Assembly (NCBI RefSeq): GCF_000422965.1
Contig: NZ_AUHB01000008.1
Coordinates: forward strand, 178,313-242,312
DNA length: 64,000 nt
From: Pleomorphomonas oryzae DSM 16300
GTDB taxonomy: Bacteria; Pseudomonadota; Alphaproteobacteria; Rhizobiales; Pleomorphomonadaceae
Direction of reading: 5' to 3'
Below the pieces are notes generated by a model. That model was given only the letters and a program-made list of their open reading frames with translations, searched no databases and was not told the DNA's origin. The position numbers and the translations under genes are program-made. The stretch's first letter is position 1. Every line of letters starts with the position of its first letter. Positions 62,709-64,000 of this stretch are shown piece by piece.

Positions 62709-63644
62709 TTACTGGAACATCGACTTGAAGCTGGCGACGTTGTCCTTGGTGACAATGGTAACCGGAACATTGATGATCGGATCGACCTTGCCGCCCTTCT
62801 TGAGCGTCTTCAAGGCCTCGACGGCGGCCTTGCCTTCCCCAGCTGGATCCTGCTGGACGACGGCGATGACCCAGCCCTCCTCGATACCCTGAACCGCCTG
62901 CTTGGTCAGGTCCCAGCCGAACACCTTGACGCTGTCGGTGTGGCTCTGAGCGGTGACGGCGGACACCGCGCCGATCAGCGCTGGTTCGCCGGTGGCGTAG
63001 AGCGTGCTCATGGTCGGGTTGGCAGTCATCAGGTTTTCCGAAGCCGACAGCGCCACATCCTGGACGTTCTGACCGTCGACGGTATCGAGGAAGGTTACGT
63101 CGGCGCCGCTGGCCGCCACCGCCTTCTTGAAGCCGTCAAGGCGCTGGTTCTGGATGAACGAGTTGAGGGCACCGACGACGCCTACCGTCGCCTTGCCGCT
63201 CATCTTGGCTTTGACGTAATCGGCGTAGAATTTACCGATATCCTCACCAGCCTTTGTGTTGTCGACACCGACGAAGGCGACATTATCGCCGCCCGGGATC
63301 TGGGCATCGATGGCGATCACCGGAATGCCGGCGGCCTTGGCGGCGGTAATGGCCGGCTTGACGCCATTGACGTCGATGGCCACCAGAATGATGCCGTCGA
63401 CCTTCTGGGTAATATAGTTCTCGATGGCATCGTTCTGAGCCGAGGGAACGTTATTGGCATTGTAGATGACGAGATCGACACCGGCCGCCTTGGCAGCGGC
63501 CGTGGCACCGTCGTTGATCTGATTGAAGAACAGCGCTTGCTGGTTGATGTTGATCAGAGCGAAGGTTTCAGCGGAGGCCGGCGACAAGCCGACGGCGAAC
63601 ACAGACGCGAGGGCACAGCCCGCCAGAATCCTGGAAAGACGCAT
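62709..63644 (-). CDS. Periplasmic sugar-binding protein (ABC system 3)
   Basis: 311 residues. Signal peptide MRLSRILAGCALASVFAVGLSPASA, then a type I periplasmic-binding fold (FALININQQALFFNQINDGA, DGIILVAIDVNGVKPAI, VIAIDAQIPGGDNVAFVGVDN, VFGWDLTKQAVQGI). First gene of the long operon that ends at 55888. It carries the substrate that the downstream hydrolases and kinase act on. Confidence 0.92.
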   Translation of the reverse strand: MRLSRILAGCALASVFAVGLSPASAETFALININQQALFFNQINDGATAAAKAAGVDLVIYNANNVPSAQNDAIENYITQKVDGIILVAIDVNGVKPAITAAKAAGIPVIAIDAQIPGGDNVAFVGVDNTKAGEDIGKFYADYVKAKMSGKATVGVVGALNSFIQNQRLDGFKKAVAASGADVTFLDTVDGQNVQDVALSASENLMTANPTMSTLYATGEPALIGAVSAVTAQSHTDSVKVFGWDLTKQAVQGIEEGWVIAVVQQDPAGEGKAAVEALKTLKKGGKVDPIINVPVTIVTKDNVASFKSMFQ

Positions 63645-64000
63645 TTGGAATCCCCTTTGGTTTATTTGCGCCCCTTTTGAGGCTTATTGGCATCGGATGA
63701 CACAGCGCGATGATTCAAGATCATTGACTGCCTGTCAAGTAACTTGAATGACGCTTTCTGCGGCATTTCGGCCAATTTGCAGGCGCAACCGGCGCTTAAG
63801 ATGCGGCCTGCCCAAGGCGAGACACCAGTATGGATCCGCTTTTGGGTAGGTCCGATGCGCAAACAAAAGCCTGGAGTGGCGGCCGGATGCCAGGGGTATC
63901 CGCTGCTCTAGATGTGAGCTTTCAGGAGGTTGTCCATTCGGAGCGGATTTTGGAGACTGGAGTTACCACACCTCAGTTTTCCAGGATCGCCCCGAATGAA
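63645..64000. other. Region upstream of the 63.6-55.9 kb operon
   Basis: 356 bases to the window edge. It contains the promoter candidate at 63710-63747. No gene visible beyond it; any further upstream gene lies outside the window. Confidence 0.5.
63710..63747 (-). promoter_or_regulatory. Promoter candidate with palindromic operator for the long catabolic operon
   Basis: Minus-strand -35 TTGACA (63738-63733), 17-base spacer, -10 AATCAT (63715-63710). The perfect palindrome TCAAGT-A-ACTTGA (63735-63747) overlaps the -35 box, a position that suggests repression. The regulator is not in the window. Confidence 0.55.

Noticed and set aside
1..64000. CRISPR array, prophage, insertion sequence or tRNA gene
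   Set aside because: No regularly spaced repeats, transposase, integrase, phage structural gene or cloverleaf-like sequence was found on reading both strands.

Overview
The window is a GC-rich chromosomal segment with short spacers and coupled ATGA-type overlaps. Its gene content resembles a free-living Hyphomicrobiales (Rhizobiales) alphaproteobacterium: ribose-type sugar ABC operons, a SorC regulator, homologues of Brucella/Rhizobium EryH and EryI, FIST/GGDEF and chemoreceptor genes. A complete [FeFe]-hydrogenase operon suggests a facultative anaerobe able to ferment. Genus is not determinable; a Pleomorphomonas-like organism is only a guess. I see no rRNA, tRNA, CRISPR array, insertion sequence or prophage.

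1-11 kb is ordinary chromosome: an OmpA-domain C-terminus, a membrane protein, a FIST plus PAS-GGDEF pair, a small alpha/beta hydrolase, an Rrf2 regulator, an aldo/keto reductase, a threonine aldolase, and two adjacent PLP fold-type II enzymes.

11-43.4 kb is a polyol island split over several transcription units: DhaK1-DhaL1-EryH-like isomerase; a polyol dehydrogenase facing a SorC regulator; a chemoreceptor; two ribose-type ABC operons (one with DUF2291, one with an SDR dehydrogenase); transaldolase; two paralogous DeoR regulators; DhaK2-DhaL2-erythritol/L-threitol dehydrogenase; a three-subunit NAD(P)-linked [FeFe] hydrogenase; an EryI-like isomerase; transketolase. Together they make a coherent route: tetritol uptake, oxidation to erythrulose, phosphorylation by DhaKL, isomerisation by EryH and EryI homologues to D-erythrose 4-phosphate, then transketolase/transaldolase. 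EryA, EryB and EryC, which act on erythritol in Brucella, are absent. The hydrogenase could vent the excess NADH that comes from such reduced substrates. Shared promoter motifs tie several of these units together.

43.6-55.9 kb carries a small membrane protein, a chemoreceptor fused to PilZ, a ChrA transporter, a TetR-EmrB-EmrA type efflux operon, and a five-gene ECF sigma / putative anti-sigma / ZraP-like / DUF1800 / DUF1501 operon.

55.9-63.6 kb is one long minus-strand operon: sugar-binding protein, a one-domain ABC ATPase, permease, phosphotriesterase-family hydrolase, GATase1-like protein, PfkB kinase, BtpA-family protein and an M20 amidohydrolase. It looks like a catabolic pathway for an unidentified, probably N-substituted or ester/lactone-containing sugar.
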